Of a DNA stretch of 64,000 nt, positions 22,501 to 35,902 are shown one piece after another. Numbering within the stretch: the first letter of the stretch is position 1; the number at the start of each line of letters is the position of its first letter. The stretch is from Sanderia malayensis (lineage: Eukaryota; Cnidaria; Scyphozoa; Semaeostomeae; Pelagiidae), in the NCBI GenBank assembly GCA_013076295.1, contig RQOL01000531.1:310001-374000 (forward strand). Direction: 5' to 3'. A program made the position numbers and the translations under genes. The notes under the pieces were generated by a model. The model saw only the letters and a list, made by a program, of their open reading frames with translations, ran no database searches and was not told the origin of the DNA.

Positions 22501-25500
22501 TATACCAACAAGGACTTGTAAGCAGATGAAGGAGTACCTGTTTAAAACATTTATCAATTCAACTAACCATCATTCACTCTCAATTGGCTTGTACTTAGGC
22601 TCTGCCCCCCTCTTTGTAAATTAGTTAATATTTAATAACCATGTGGGCCTCATTAAATGAATACATACTGCATTCACGCAATACAGGCGCAATTTTTTAA
22701 CGTGTCAATAAAAAATATACTAAAAGCACTTAATTGGAATCAACGTAAGTGTACTATTGAGGCACAATACAAGCCTCTCCTATTCCTCAGTGGACGCATT
22801 CCAACATATGCAAAACAAAACATATGCTGAATGTTTTGGTGCGAATTATGGTTTTCCGTAAAAGCAGCACTCGCTTTAACAATGCTTACAGCTAGTAATA
22901 TCCTAATTTGATCCTGTAATAATCATTTTGCAGATGATCTTTGGCTGGCTCTAAAATTACCAGGTAACATCTCTATCTCACAACATAAGGCTTCTTCCAA
23001 TAGTGTTCAGCCAAGCGAAGGTCTAATGTTGGCAAACCACACAGGCCACATCACCCGTTCGCTACTACTGTGGGCATCTAAATTCTGTAATAATTCAAAT
23101 GATAAATGCATAAAAATTTCATTACAGAGATAACTGACATGCCTTTGGGATTACAGCATGGAACAGTAGGAGATTTTGAATTGTCAGCATCAACGATGAC
23201 CCCAAAATGTGGAAGATTGAACGCGAATTCCCAATGGTGTGCAGATGAAGCTAGGATCAAAAACGGAATACCCGAGTTCTTCAGAGTAGGTTATTTTTTC
23301 TTTTCATTTTAAAATCCTAGAACTATATGATAGGCATTATGCATATTTCTTTGAAAACGGAATAATTTCAAACAGCAGCGAAGCGGTAAAAACAGTAAAG
23401 AATTTGGTGTTATTTTTCCTGACAATAACAATTTCTCCAATCAAATCCTTGATACTTGAAACATTTGTTGAGCAGAACAGATTCTACAAAAATGTCAGCA
23501 TACCTTTATAAATATTGAGTGGAAATACAGATTTGAGTGAGCTGAGCTAAATCTTTTTATACTTTCCATGACAACTACTTCATTTCATCTACGAGGCACT
23601 TTTCTGCACACTTTGGTGACATACTTTGAAAACTGGGTCGAGCCTTTTGTGACATCATACTGGGGAACCCTTTTTTTCCCAGGACTGAAGCAACAAATTC
23701 GACACTTCGCAAACTAGGGTATTTATTAAAGGGCTATTTTCATCATATTTTGTTATTCCATTTTTGGTTGTTTTTAACGTAAAAAGAGGCACTAAAGTTT
23801 TAAATTTTGATATTCGCTCATTACACTTCTTTTTACTTCTCCAAACATACGTATTTCGGAAAAAGTCGGGGCCAAAGAAAACTGAGGCGAGGCACAATTT
23901 TGGCAAAGCAAACTGGAGTGAGACACGACGACTGTTTCAATAGAAAGTCTGAAAGAGATTCCAAGAAAAAGAGGCTTTTAAGCGCTTTCACAGAGCAATA
24001 AACTGGCTTCTAGCAATATGAAGCGTAAATTTAAATTCTCCGCAATAATTTAGGCCTTGTCTGGCCAGCACCCACAATCGTGCTAAAGATGATGGAAGAT
24101 AAAGTCTCTCTTCCATAGTCTTTGATCGCATACACCTCTGTTCACCAGCACGATATCTGTTTCATCAATTCCCCTACGAAATTTTAGCACAGGATACTTT
24201 GTTTTTGTTTTACCAGCGCTCTTTCAATCCGAGCAAATTCCACTCAAAATTCACCTTGACCCTTAACTCAAATATACATTGCTTAGCCGGCTGTAAAAAT
24301 CGCATTTTGATTTGTACCTTCATGGTGAAAATCGTTTAAAAATCCCAGAAATGAAATGACGCTAGCGATCTCTGTTTAATTAATAAATGCAATGGTCAGT
24401 TCAAAAAGAAATGCATATAACATCGGGCAAATCGTAACTTTTACAGTCAGTGCCTGTGCACTTTTTCCTTGATTATTAACTTTTGATAACTTCTTTCCAG
24501 GTTGATTTTGTTACAAGAAAAATTATTACAGAAGTTGCGATTCAAGGACATTCAACTCAGAATTACCAATTGGCTTCATATCAGCTAAGTTATACCCACG
24601 ACAGTTACGAATGGCAGGACTATAAATTGAATGGCAATACTCAAGTGAGTAAATAATTAGCTAACTCGTCTGCTGTATTTATCCTTGCAGCTTAGGCTGG
24701 GCCTCAAGTAGAAAGGCAGACATTTCAAAGGAGTTTGAAGACTTCTTTGAGCGCTACTAATTAACCCATTACCTGTTAATGCCATTGGTTATTTACATAA
24801 AACCCTAAGATTCATATTACTGACGTTTTATGTTAAAATTGCAGACATTCTCTGTGCCCACGCTCACTCTTACTGGGATCAAGAAAGAGAAGTTGCCAAC
24901 TCACATTCGTGCATTCGCCGTTAAAATTCTTCCAAAAACATGGCGGACGAATGGCAAACCCTTTATGAGATTGGAGCTTTACGGATTCGGTAATGAAATA
25001 ATATATCTAGGCCAATGCTTCATATAAGAGACACCACTAAGAACGCTCCCTTACTTCACAGAACTCCCATTCTCTTCTCATTTGTCCCAACCAATCCAAT
25101 CTGCCCACAATTCATAAATGTCCCTCCACTTTTTGAACTTAAATCAATGTTCCCCATTTAAGTCCGTCTACAATTAGGACATACCGCCTTTATAATCTCT
25201 AAATGTAATCTAATTGGCAAGTTTCAGTTGTAATCCTAGCGTCTCAATCTCATATCTGTTCTGGTTGTATGTCATACGAGGTCTACCTCTCCCTCTAGTT
25301 TCATCAACCTAAATAAACATACACCTGGTAACTAGATTTGCATGACGTCCTTCAACATGCCCATACCATCGCAATCTCTTTCTATGTATGAACGATGTCT
25401 GGGATGCCTAGCCTATTCCTCAGCTATTGTGATCACTTCCTCTTTCTGAGACTTGCATTACAAATAAATATACTCTAGAATATTAAACAATAAAGAAAAA

Positions 25501-26955
25501 TGCACCAATTGTAAGATTTTACTTCATTTTTCTTCGCAGAAGACCCATCACAGCCAATATTTCCCCAAGGTAACTTCATCAATTTCTCCCCATATTTCTG
25601 ACAAAGCTTAATGCAAATAATCAACATCTGGAGGCTTCTGTAAATAAACAGTAAATATCTGTATTTCAAGACTTGATTATTATTGATTATGATATCTAAC
25701 TTGATATCATCTAACTTATATTTACTGTATTGAGGTTGCTACACCAACTCAAAACCAATTGGAATGGCATCTGGATTAATACCAAACAACAAAATCACTG
25801 CATCATCATTTCATCCGGGCTTAGACCCAGATCGTGGAAGATTAAATGCATTTTCAAACTCATGGGCTACAAATGGGAATGGAGACCCAAATGACTATAT
25901 CCAGGTAATTGCGAACTAACTAACTGAGTGTAATAGAGCATAGACGTCGGCGAAGTGAGCCTCTAGTCTCGCTGTACTCAAGATGTGGTAAAACTAAAGT
26001 AGTAGTGAATTCACTTAAATGTGTTTTAAACTTAGTCAATTGCCATGCATCTGCTACAAAACTCCAATCTCTTTATACATGCCCTTAATAGTCCCCAAAA
26101 ATTATTTCTTTGTGGCACTAATTTGGGACTTACGCAGAAGTAGAACCAGGTATTCACGGTGACGGTATATATTATCATGTAAAGATAGTTTATGAAAAAA
26201 AATAATAAAAAATAAAATTTTATTTGCTGAATGTATAAGATAGATTGATGCTTACATGTTGCTCAGCATTCTCTTGCTATTGATCTGAACCTTTCAGCAG
26301 GTTTTCTACTCATATGCCCTATAGACCTTGGCTTTTCAGGCCCCTTAAACAACATTTGTTGTTATGTATATGCTAAAGTTTTTTGCCAATTTGTTTAACG
26401 TCTGGACCCCTGAACTATCTTCCTTAGGCAATACGTTCTTTCTCATAAACAAATCCAGAAAGTGTATCAAATCCATGTGTGTTTTATCTAGTGCAAGCCA
26501 TTGCATCCATCAAAATGAAATACATTTGTTGATTCCTTTTAAAAGGTGAATGTTGGAAAGATAATGTTAATTGATGCCATCGCAACTCAAGGAAGAACAA
26601 ATGCTGGTCAATGGGTGAAAACATATCATGTTTCTTATAGCATTACTGCTGCTTCCTTTACATGGGTTTGGAATGGCAGTGTAAAAAAGGTTAGCAAAAC
26701 AAGCAATTCCTGATCTGACCCCAACTGAAGTCTCGTATTTTATGATTCGTACTTCGGCAAGTTGCAGGATATTGTGAACCATGCAAGTTGTTTTATGTAT
26801 TATTCTAGGTATTTACTGGAAACAATGACCGATATGATATAAAGAAAACAAAGTTTCAGCCAACACTAAATGCTCAGTATATTCGTGTATATCCACAACA
26901 GTACTACGGCCACAAGAGCATGAGAATAGAGCTGTATGGATGCGATCTTTTGTAA
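19537..26955 (+). CDS. PAN / EGF-like / triple F5/8C (discoidin) domain protein, 5' end not found
   Basis: Thirteen exons: 19537-19838, 19928-20066, 21447-21622, 21812-21949, 22067-22202, 22934-22963, 23128-23285, 24501-24644, 24845-24989, 25540-25569, 25735-25904, 26546-26689, 26809-26955. All junctions are GT-AG and all phases join, giving 618 visible residues and a TAA stop. Exon 1 encodes a PAN/apple-like domain (RRHC, EECEKAC, FCKSIN, KCEL, WSYKA). Exon 2 is a Cys-rich EGF-like unit (CKILKPCP, CTCPGYKC). Then come three F5/8C domains, each on three exons with matching intron positions: ...YLQ or FFR / VDF... / ...RLELYG. F5/8C domains usually bind carbohydrate or phospholipid, so a secreted or surface adhesion role is inferred. 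The first visible exon starts in phase 1, so at least one upstream exon (signal peptide) is missing. Confidence 0.88.
20161..21439. mobile_element. TTAA-flanked TIR element inside an intron
   Basis: The ends are AGGGCTTATGCAGC and GCTGCATAAGCCCT, flanked by TTAA at 20157-20160 and 21440-21443. The 1279-bp element fills most of the intron between the EGF-like and first F5/8C exons. Its right end lies 7 bp before exon 21447-21622. It has no transposase frame. TTAA duplication recalls piggyBac-type targeting, although the terminal bases are not the usual CCC. Confidence 0.75.
25215..25390 (-). pseudogene. Relic of a non-LTR retrotransposon RT C-terminus
   Basis: The minus-strand frame from about 25382 reads KRLRWYGHVEGRHANL, then one stop, then VDETRGRGRPRMTYNQN. 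The LRWxGHV ... RGRPRxTW pattern is typical of the C-terminal tail of LINE reverse transcriptases. It lies in an intron between the second and third F5/8C domains. Confidence 0.65.
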
Positions 26956-28410
26956 TAAACCTCTCCATTTATAACATTCCAGACAATTTGTTACTTGAAT
27001 TATTATTTTGCACAAAACCGTACTTGGATGACTGAACATTGGGAGGCAGATAATGTTGGGAAATTTGAAATGCAAGCGAAGCAAGTAGATTTTTTGAATT
27101 TTTTAATATTATTCATTATTGATGTCTTCATCCACTTCTCGTCGATTGTCAGATTCATCGCTATCTCAACTGAATAGATTAATTTCAATTTCAATGTTGA
27201 CATTGCCAAACATTCCTGAGCGCAAAAAAAATTTTAAAGTTATTACTTAAAAAATTACAATTATTATGTTCTTCATCACTAGAGTATTTGTAAGCATTTC
27301 ATTTGTAGGCTTTAATTGTATTACTTATAGACAGGGTTTTTTTTCAAAAAACTGACAAAGTGGCTAACCTAAGATTTTATTTCACACTTATACTAAATCG
27401 ACTACGGAGATTTCAAATCCAAGATGGGCCCAAAAAAATTTTGACCGGAAGTCTACTTTTCTGGTGACGTCATAAACTTGAAAAATGAGGCTTGTACTCT
27501 CGTAAATTTTTTCTCATAACCACTACAGTCCAACAAATTATATATTTGAATAGTACGCAGTTTGCGCTTTCGAATGATATATAGATTTATTATTTTTGAC
27601 TTACTTTTGAGTTTGTGGTATGACGTCATCATTCACCATGACGTCATCCTCATTTACGAATAAGTGGACATATCGTGGACAAATGAGTTTCAACATGTTC
27701 AAAACAGCGATAAAACACTTTTATTAACATAATATGGTCAAATAGGGGGGGAAGGGGGTGTTGATGTTATGGCAGCCATTAATCTTTATCACTATGTTGC
27801 GAAAGACCAATGCAACGATGCTTGCAACTATAGCAACAATTAACCATAGTAACAATTGACCTTTGATTTTTATATATTCCTAATTTCGTAATCTCTTTTA
27901 GTTGAACTTTGATTTTATATTTCGTAATTTTTAGTAGATAAATGACTTGACTTACTTTGATTGGTAGAGCCTAATCTTTAAACAATATTATTCCTTTTTT
28001 GGTAATTGTAGACACGTGTAACAACTATCGGTATATAAACTTTTTCTCGTTGATTTTGAGTTAGTTGCATTTGTAGTTGGATTTTCGTTTGTAATAATAA
28101 TATTTGTAGTTGAGTGACCGCGTCACGAGTATCCAAGCCGATCGTAACGATTTTATTGAAAGATTAAAGAGAAAAACCGAAGCACAAAAGACTCTTCTGT
28201 CAAGAAAAAAAGTTTTTCGTATATTAATAATTTGTTCGTGTTGCACCTTCGTTCGTTGAACCCATTTGTAAATCCCCCTTCTAAGTGGTTTTACAACTAT
28301 CCTCAGTACTGCCGAAAAAATGTAGTTGCGCTCATCCGTTTCAAGTTGACTATCTTCATCTTATTCGATGTGATCTTCATCACTTAACAATTCCTCTTCA
28401 ATTCCATTAT
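26956..28410. other. Intergenic stretch with TGACGTCA sites
   Basis: No gene is recognised. Three GACGTCAT palindromes occur (27474, 27621 and 27638 areas), a motif that recurs in other repeats of this window. A TATAGACAGGG at 27330 resembles the TIR tip of the large transposon but the similarity stops there. Confidence 0.4.
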
Positions 28411-28711
28411 AGACAGGGAAATAACCATAACTAACTAACCACAGATGCTGTCAAGGTTCTGTAAACTGTTCCATAAAGCCAGTACGCCAGAGAATTCAAA
28501 TCCGCCAGATACCAATCAAAATTACACTTCAGGTCACGTGGGCAGCTCATTAAATAATTAACAGTCAAGCAAAACTGAAAGTCGATGTATTTCAAATCTG
28601 TTTGCGCCATTAGATAGACCATGAGGTATGATAGTGTGCTTATTTTGGATTTGGACCATGAAGAAATGTATCGCTTGGACCATGAAGGAATCACCACAGG
28701 GTATCAAAGTA
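28411..28711 (+). repeat. Left TIR of the large transposon (301 bp)
   Basis: It is present in inverted form as 44617-44821, 43161-43181 and 41815-41893. Near its inner edge is a duplicated phrase TTGGACCATGAAGRA(A/T) (28650-28690). The accessory gene ATG lies 658 bp inside, or about 187 bp if the MITE at 28824-29286 is discounted, so the TIR probably carries or borders the promoter. Confidence 0.9.
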
Positions 28712-28823
28712 TATTATTTGTGGCACAGGGTGTCGAAGTATGCAATTAGTAAAATGCGCGGGACGGTGATGGTGGGACGACGGCAGTGATCTGGAACTGG
28801 ATGTGCACATGCAGCATAGTTGT

Positions 28824-29286
28824 CAGGGTTGCCAGATTGGCTTTTTTTAAGCCAAATTTGGCATTTTTGGCTTTTTTTCAGTTGATTTGGCTTGGGAAAT
28901 TTAGATTTGGCTTATTTCTTATTTTTGGCTTATTTTTGGCTTTTTTTGGCTTTTTCGCGTTTTTGTTGTAAAATGGTTCAGTTTATTAGTTTTTTTCCTT
29001 TCTCAACATAGTGAATGACCCGAATGACCTTCTGACCTCGAACCGACATGAACCAATAGAAGGATTAACGGCAGATGACCAATATTGTTTTCAACAATCA
29101 GTTCCATACATTCCCATTGATTTGCAATCCTCACATTTGGTATGTGACGCATGACCATGTGATGAGTGATGCTCCGCAGCTACTAGCAATTTCTGCGGAG
29201 GAGCACGGTTTGGCTTATTTTTCAGCAATTTGGCTTGTTTCTAGCAAAATTTGGCATATTTCCCAAAATGCAATCTGGCAACCCTG
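28824..29286. mobile_element. hAT-type MITE (463 bp) with perfect 8-bp target duplication
   Basis: The ends are CAGGGTTGCCAGATTGGC and the complement GCAATCTGGCAACCCTG. The direct repeat ATAGTTGT is exact at 28816-28823 and 29287-29294. The subterminal regions are full of TTTGGC/GCCAAA repeats. It has no coding capacity. It sits between the left TIR and the accessory gene start. Confidence 0.93.
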
Positions 29287-29368
29287 ATAGTTGTTACAGT
29301 TTGTATTGTATTCGAAAGCATTCCGCGTTGATTACTGTGCTGTGCTATTATTTTTTATTAAGTGTAAA

Positions 29369-32300
29369 ATGTCAGAAGCAATAAAAGGGCAACCAGTTGT
29401 ACAGAAGGAAAAGAGGAGAAAGTCGGTAGGTACCCACACTTGTTTATAGGCAATAATTCATCCAAGAATTGCTTACATGGTTTGCTGATTATCCATGATC
29501 TGGTTTCACGCCTTTGTTTGTATTTTACTAATCAGATGTGTGATTCCTTTAACACCTGATCTATTTGTTTATATTTAGACATCATTCATAACAGATCCTA
29601 CAAAACGACGAAGGTTTGACCAGAGGCAGGTCAAGCAAATGAAAAAGAAGGTATAGTCAAGCATAATTACACCACAGATGTATGAATCATTGAATGGGAT
29701 TTTAGATTAGTTTTCTGATATTTTTAGTGACCATGTTTCTATTTGTCTCTAAGTTTTTAATTTCATAGGTACAATATTGGTATGCGAGAACCAAAGTTTC
29801 AGCAATTTGTTTCTCATTTGTGGCAGGAAAAGTCTACTTTTCAGGTAGTGTTATTGGGAGTTGCATATTGTCTTTGTCTTGTGTAAACTTTTTACTAGAT
29901 TTCAATATTATTTTCCTCTCATTAGTCTACATATGTGATATGGCCTCCTATTTTTTCTAATCTAGCATCTCCTGATTTGAAACCACTTGCTAAAGACCAC
30001 GAAGTTGTGTCCAAGATATGCAAGTATATAGAACAGGGCTCTGCATTTGTTGATAGCGGTAAGTATGATTTCATTTGCCATAAAACTGGTCTGCAGCTGA
30101 TGATTATTATTTGGTTTTGAGTTATTACCAAAGCTTTGTAAGTATGCATATTTACAATGGTCTGAAATGGTAAATATGTATACGATTTAGAAATGTTATC
30201 TAGCTGTACTGATGAGCCCTGAAATTGGGTGAAACCAGTTTTTGCAGATTTTAGCATGTTAATTATAGTAATATATTGGCTTAGTTTTTATATCTGAATC
30301 CACAATGCAAGTCAGAACTTACACTGTTTTGTTTGATTTTTACAGATTCGCAGTTTTTAATTACAAGATTTTTTTCTTGTATGTAAAATCAATGAACCAA
30401 GTATAATGGTGTCGTATAATGCAACTAAGTGTCTAATAAAATTTGTTAGGTTTAAAGACACAACAAACTGATATTGTTGATGACTGGAGAGAAAAGAATG
30501 TCCCATATAAGCGAAGTCTTGTTCAAGATATAGTAACTGTAAATGGTATGGTATTGTATTGATCACAGTGTAGGCCTACCCAATGGATTTCTTTTTTGTT
30601 GCTATTGCCATTTAGTAAGGATTAGTATGATTCTAATTCTAGGAATACTAAAGTTTGCCTTCTTTCTTTGCTGATTGCTTGTCAGAGAGGCATCAAATAC
30701 CATTTCTTAAGTTATTGGTATGAGTTGCGCTGGGAGTCAACTTCACAGCCTTGCACACTGCAATCAATCACTCTGCCAATGCACTATGAGCTGATACAAT
30801 TTATAAGGCTGAACTAATGAAGTTTTTATTGACAAATAGGCTCTCAAAAATCAAATTGGGGAAAGAAAGACTGTAAACCTTTTTGGTGGCCCACTAGCAT
30901 TCCATTCATTGGACCCAATAATAACAGGACAGATAGCAGACTGAAGGTTAATGATTTGGACAACATCATACAGGCATTTATAGATAGCCGTCCAGTAAGT
31001 TCTCCAAAGCCTCCTGTTAATGAGACAATGGATATTGATGATGGTGATGGTGATGATGATGAAGATAATGATGATGGTAATGATAGCGATGATGGCATGG
31101 GTGGTTTAGCTCCAAGTGGGGAGAGCTGGAAGCTGATAGACTCTGTGAAGCAGGTTTGTTCATATTCATAACTTGTAACTCATGGCAGTATGATAATTTT
31201 TTGCTTTTATGATATGTTTCATTTATGTTCAATTCATAAGTTCCACAATTTTTGTTTTTAGGAGATGTCTGTGGATGATGCACAGTTGGTTCTAAATCAT
31301 ATGGCAAAGCTATCGTGGCCCGACATGAAAAGGTTCTGTGAACTGGCTGATGATACTCTGCAAAATTTTGAAGCCAGATTCAAGGAATCGCGTTCTCAGA
31401 GTGTAACAATGAAAGATGTTGCAATATGGTATTGTTTGTTATATTTTTACTCTTCTCATTGCATGTAAAGACCTTTTTGGTCATCAATTATAATGTACAG
31501 CATTTTTTAGATTTTTATTATATTTTGAGCCATTTTCATAGGGAACGCAGTAACGTTAAACGAGCTGGAGAGCTGAACTTGGAGCCACTCAAGATTGATG
31601 GCTTTGACGAGAGCCTGTATAAATCATTGGCAAGATCATGTGGAAGTGAATGCAGTTGGGCAGCATTGAAAATGGCTGTTATTCACAAGAGTGTCCTCGA
31701 TGAAGACCTAATAGTGAAGGAGGCAAGTACATGTTTTTGTAGATAATATTTTGTGGGCGATTTTAATGACATAGTTTAATTTTTCTCAAATAAATCATTA
31801 ATGAAAATTATATTTTCAGTTAAATTCTGGTTTGGATGGTATGTTTCCAGCAACAAGCATGGAAAGTCTTGTAAAGGATGGATCAACTGGTTTCAACATT
31901 GTTGATTCCTTGAAAATGACTTGCGTATTCCAAGAAGAAATTTACGCAACATTACATAGTAACAAGCATGCAGGTGAAAAGTTTATAAGATGGTTAAATA
32001 TGATGGATGTGATAGCTAGTTCGTTTTTCATCGTTCTATAGCATATGTTGTGTGAGTTGATATCGTAATTAAGTCATTGTTGCTCATTTTCCAGGTATTC
32101 TTCAAATATACACTGCTGCAAGATACTTGAAGCGCGACATTGAAGTGATGTCTGACCTGCAACTAAATGAAGCAATCTTGTATCCTGGAGATCCTATCAA
32201 ACGATCAACTAGTCCCTTGAAGCTTTTGCTTGTAAAAACTGGCGATGAAAGTCACTTGCTGCCTTTGCTGCCATTCGAAATGCCTCAGTACATTCACCAA

Positions 32301-33301
32301 TGTGCTGCTGAAATTTATTGTGTCGTAAAAAATAGGCAATTTGCCACATTTAATTGCAAGAATTGCCTATTTAGTTACCATTTCGTTTGCGTAACAAGGA
32401 ATGAAAGTGACCAATCGTTCGATGACTGCGGTTGCAAAGAGTTGATCAATGGAAGAGCAAGGTACATTTTTCTCTTGGACATGCGGCAATAGTTATTCTA
32501 CGTATCACTGAATTTGTAAGTCAGTAAGATTGTGATGCATTTTAACACCTAACATTGAATTTCAGGGTGAAATCATTCTGCAATGCCAAATTATTTCAAA
32601 ACTTGTTACAACTTTATCAAAAGGAAGTGCAGGTTTGACTATTGTTGTGCTACAATTTAAGGCATGTCGCATACATTGTATTGATAGATTGCATATATTG
32701 TATGTATGCTAACCGAATTATGTTGCCATGTTTGGTCACTTAATAGTAATCAAGTTTTTTTATTCAGCAACTAATGAAAGAGCTCTACGACGGTGACACT
32801 GCTTCGTGTAGATACACGAAGAACTACAAAAATCTATTTCAGCTGAATTGTTTTCTTGGACAATTTTCAAATGAGTGTGTAAGTCACTTACTGAAGTTAT
32901 AGAAAAATAGAAAATGCATACCTCTTATTGTTTATGGTGCATGACGCGTTTTTATATATATACATCATTTTAACGTTCTTGAGTTCTTGTTTGTAGTATT
33001 CTGTACTAATTGATTGTTTGTGCGAGTGGCTGGACATTGTCCCAAAATCTGACCAACATATTCGCGGTGATAGTTTCTTCCTGAATGTTGTTATTACAGA
33101 GGTACGTTTCTTCTTTAGAATGTCATCACATTCTTTGGAATACTTGTCTCCACCCAGTTTTATAGGAATTTCAAATTTCGTTTGATTTTGTTCAATCTTT
33201 CTGTCGTACAGGTTTTGATCTTTCTCGTGGAAAAAGAGTGTCTGGTGACAAGACTGAACGCTGAACGCATTGTGGACGATGTGTTCTACCAAGCTCCATA
33301 A
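29369..33301 (+). CDS. Accessory protein of the large transposon (14 exons)
   Basis: Exons: 29369-29425, 29579-29650, 29769-29844, 29926-30058, 30450-30545, 30840-31153, 31262-31428, 31542-31722, 31820-31973, 32095-32461, 32566-32632, 32768-32878, 32997-33101, 33212-33301. From exon 4 on every phase joins; the exon 2/3 junction is off by one base, so either a frameshift or a mis-modelled junction exists. The intron after 31722 uses a GC donor (GAG|GCAAGT). About 663 residues: a basic start (KEKRRKS, KRRRFDQRQ), a KPFWWPTSIPF motif, an acidic Asp run (exon 6), then a helical middle. A Cys cluster in exon 10 (CKNCLFSYHFVC, DDCGCKE) suggests a zinc-binding unit. Function is unknown to me; its position suggests a partner of the transposase or a target-control protein. 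Confidence 0.8.
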
Positions 33302-34533
33302 TGCTTTGTGTAATGTATGTTTTTGATTTCAATGAAATGCGATATAATCATTTCATTCCTTCTTAGCAACGCTTGTATCATGCTTTAATTTAGGGAACAA
33401 TTACATAAATTAATTTTATTGTTATTTTATTAATTATTTCATAGTTACCAATGTTACCAAAGTCATCAATATTATCTTGGGAATTGTCAGTTAGACTGTT
33501 AACTTGGGGATTTGATGTTATTATTTACTAATTGTATTTTGATCTAAGCATTGTGAATGTGATCTTTGTCATGACATGATATGTGAATCGCTTGTGAATG
33601 GTTATTTTACATGTATTATTCATTGAATTGTTTGGCATGCATGAATCATGTTGTTACTATCAGTACTATTATGTTCTATTCACCTATAATGACTGGTGGT
33701 TTGTTATTTTGTTCTTGTTTTCTGAACACTTTGTGGATATCATGCGGACGAATGCGAAGGTTTTGTTGCGGCTAATCATTTCATTTGCTAAAGTACTAAG
33801 TTATCATGAAATTTACCGAGTGAGATTATGTTGTAATTCCTATTACCTTTGGATGAAACCAGTCATTCCCTGTGAAGCAATTGTGCTGCTTCTTCGCGTC
33901 ATGTATGGAGCAAAATTGTTACCCTGAGTTTGGGTAAGTCTACATTACTTTACTTGCCTAAGATGTTAATTACTGCTAAAGGGATATTAATTTGCCATGT
34001 TTAAAGTACAACAATGCAATATCAACCATGCATCCCGCAGGATCCAAACGTGCTTTTCAACTATCTCAACAAAGTTGCAATTAGGCTGATTTATGAATGC
34101 CATAGCAATTTAAATGTATACCAGCGTGCTATACAAGCCAACTGAGATTTTTATGTAGACAGGTTATATCGATTAATTAAATTCTCAACTTGATGCATCC
34201 TAAAGGTGCTACATTATGACGTCATATGAGTGATGACGTCATAGAAATATCAATAATGTCAACAAAACTCAAAATTCTTTCCACATTCTAAAAGCCTAAT
34301 CAGGAGTTGTTCAATGACACTATTTCGAAATATTTAGAATCATTCAACAAACAGATATTGTGGCATTTTTTGTCAAAATGTTTCATAATGACGTCATAAA
34401 AATTTCACTTGTGGTCAAAATTTTGAAAACTTAATCATAAATTTGGAATCAGAATGGTAGATTTAGTCATAAATTGCAATAAAACACAAAGTTAGGTTCC
34501 GATATAGACTTTCACGGACAATGCCCTGCCTAG

Positions 34534-34612
34534 TTAGGGTTAGGGTTAGGGTTAGGGTTAAGGTTAGGATTAGGGTTAGGATTAGGGTTAGGGTTAGGGT
34601 TAACATTAGGGT
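34534..34612 (+). repeat. Interstitial TTAGGG tract
   Basis: Four perfect TTAGGG units are followed by variants (TTAAGG, TTAGGA) and further TTAGGG units, about 13 in all. This is the animal telomere sequence, here between the 3' ends of the two transposon genes. The flanking 33302-34533 and 34613-35902 show no gene. They hold TGACGTCA palindromes (34216, 34234, 34389) and G-runs with a GGGGGCTTTTATTCGAGG phrase near 34910-35170. Confidence 0.85.
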
Positions 34613-35902
34613 TTGGATTTGATTTAGGGATGGGGTAGGAGTCAAGGTGTTGTCAGAATTTGTTAGGGTCAGTGTTTGTTTGAAGATTGGGGTTACATAA
34701 TTGTTTGCAACAAATAATGTTTTCACGATGCTCTTGTAAGCTATATTTTTTAACAACTAGAATGAAAATCCCGATCGTCGTTGTTCAAATAACAAAACTA
34801 CGCTACATTGCCTTTCTGCTCTCAATATCGATTTTTCAGTGTTGCCTTTAAGTAGACAAAATATATTTACGTCCAGAGGTGAAGCGTTTATTAAATTTTT
34901 TGATATTTTAGGGGGGGGGGCTTTTATTCGAGGAGGCGTTTAAAAAGGGGGCTTTTATTAATAAATATCGCACCTAGCGTGAAATTCTGAGTAACAACCA
35001 AAAAAGTCTGGTTCCAGAAGTATAATTAAAAAAATATCTAAATATCTAGTTCAAAGTCATCATCAACATTGCCTTCCTCAATAAGGACCAGCTTCGGTTC
35101 TGCTTGTTTCGTATACACGCCCCTCTACTAAGGAGCGTCTATTCGAGGGGGCGTTTAATAGAAGGGGCTTTTATTGAAAAAAATGTTTAAAGTAGGGGAC
35201 CTTTAATCGCAGCATTGCGGTATCAATTAAATTCAAGAGGGAAAGTTTTTCATCCAAAAAAGAGGCATGGTTCATGGTATTTCATGAAAGTAGGGGGCAC
35301 ATGCTCCCATAACACCTGGCTCCTACACCAATCTTTGCATTGTTCTCTGCTTAAGTAATCACGTTTTTGATTATTCAACCAGCTGGCTTTGCTGCACATC
35401 TGCATTGCTGTCCTGTGTATTGTGCTTTTCGCCAATTTTGAAGCATAAACAATTCTGCATTATTCATTGATAGTAGCACAATGTAGAAATTACGACATGA
35501 AAAACAACAAGAATTCATCTTGGCAAAATGTCTTTTTGTAGAACAGTCGGATATATTGCAACATGCACAAAGATGCACTGAGTTTAATAAGAAACTAACT
35601 TTTAACTGTTAAAGGACTCAAGTGTGACACCAAGGAGCAACAAATTTGACAATAGCTGTTCCGAAACAAAGCAATAATCGCACCAATTAACATTTGCCTT
35701 GAATTGTAAATATGATGCATGTCACGTAAAAAACTATATTTAACAGTAATTCAAATTCATGAACCAAGAGCGAACTAGGGGCTCAAGTAAAGGGGATTTG
35801 TATCTAGCTACCTAAAAATCAATTCCTAAATCTCTCGCAGATTAGTTTCTTACCAAACAAAGTGCAATGCATCATACACAGTATACAAGAATATAATAAA
35901 AA

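Noticed and set aside
27330..27345. TATAGACAGGG similar to the tip of the large transposon.
   Set aside because: Similarity ends after about 11 bases; the true tip at 28411 has a matching inverted partner.
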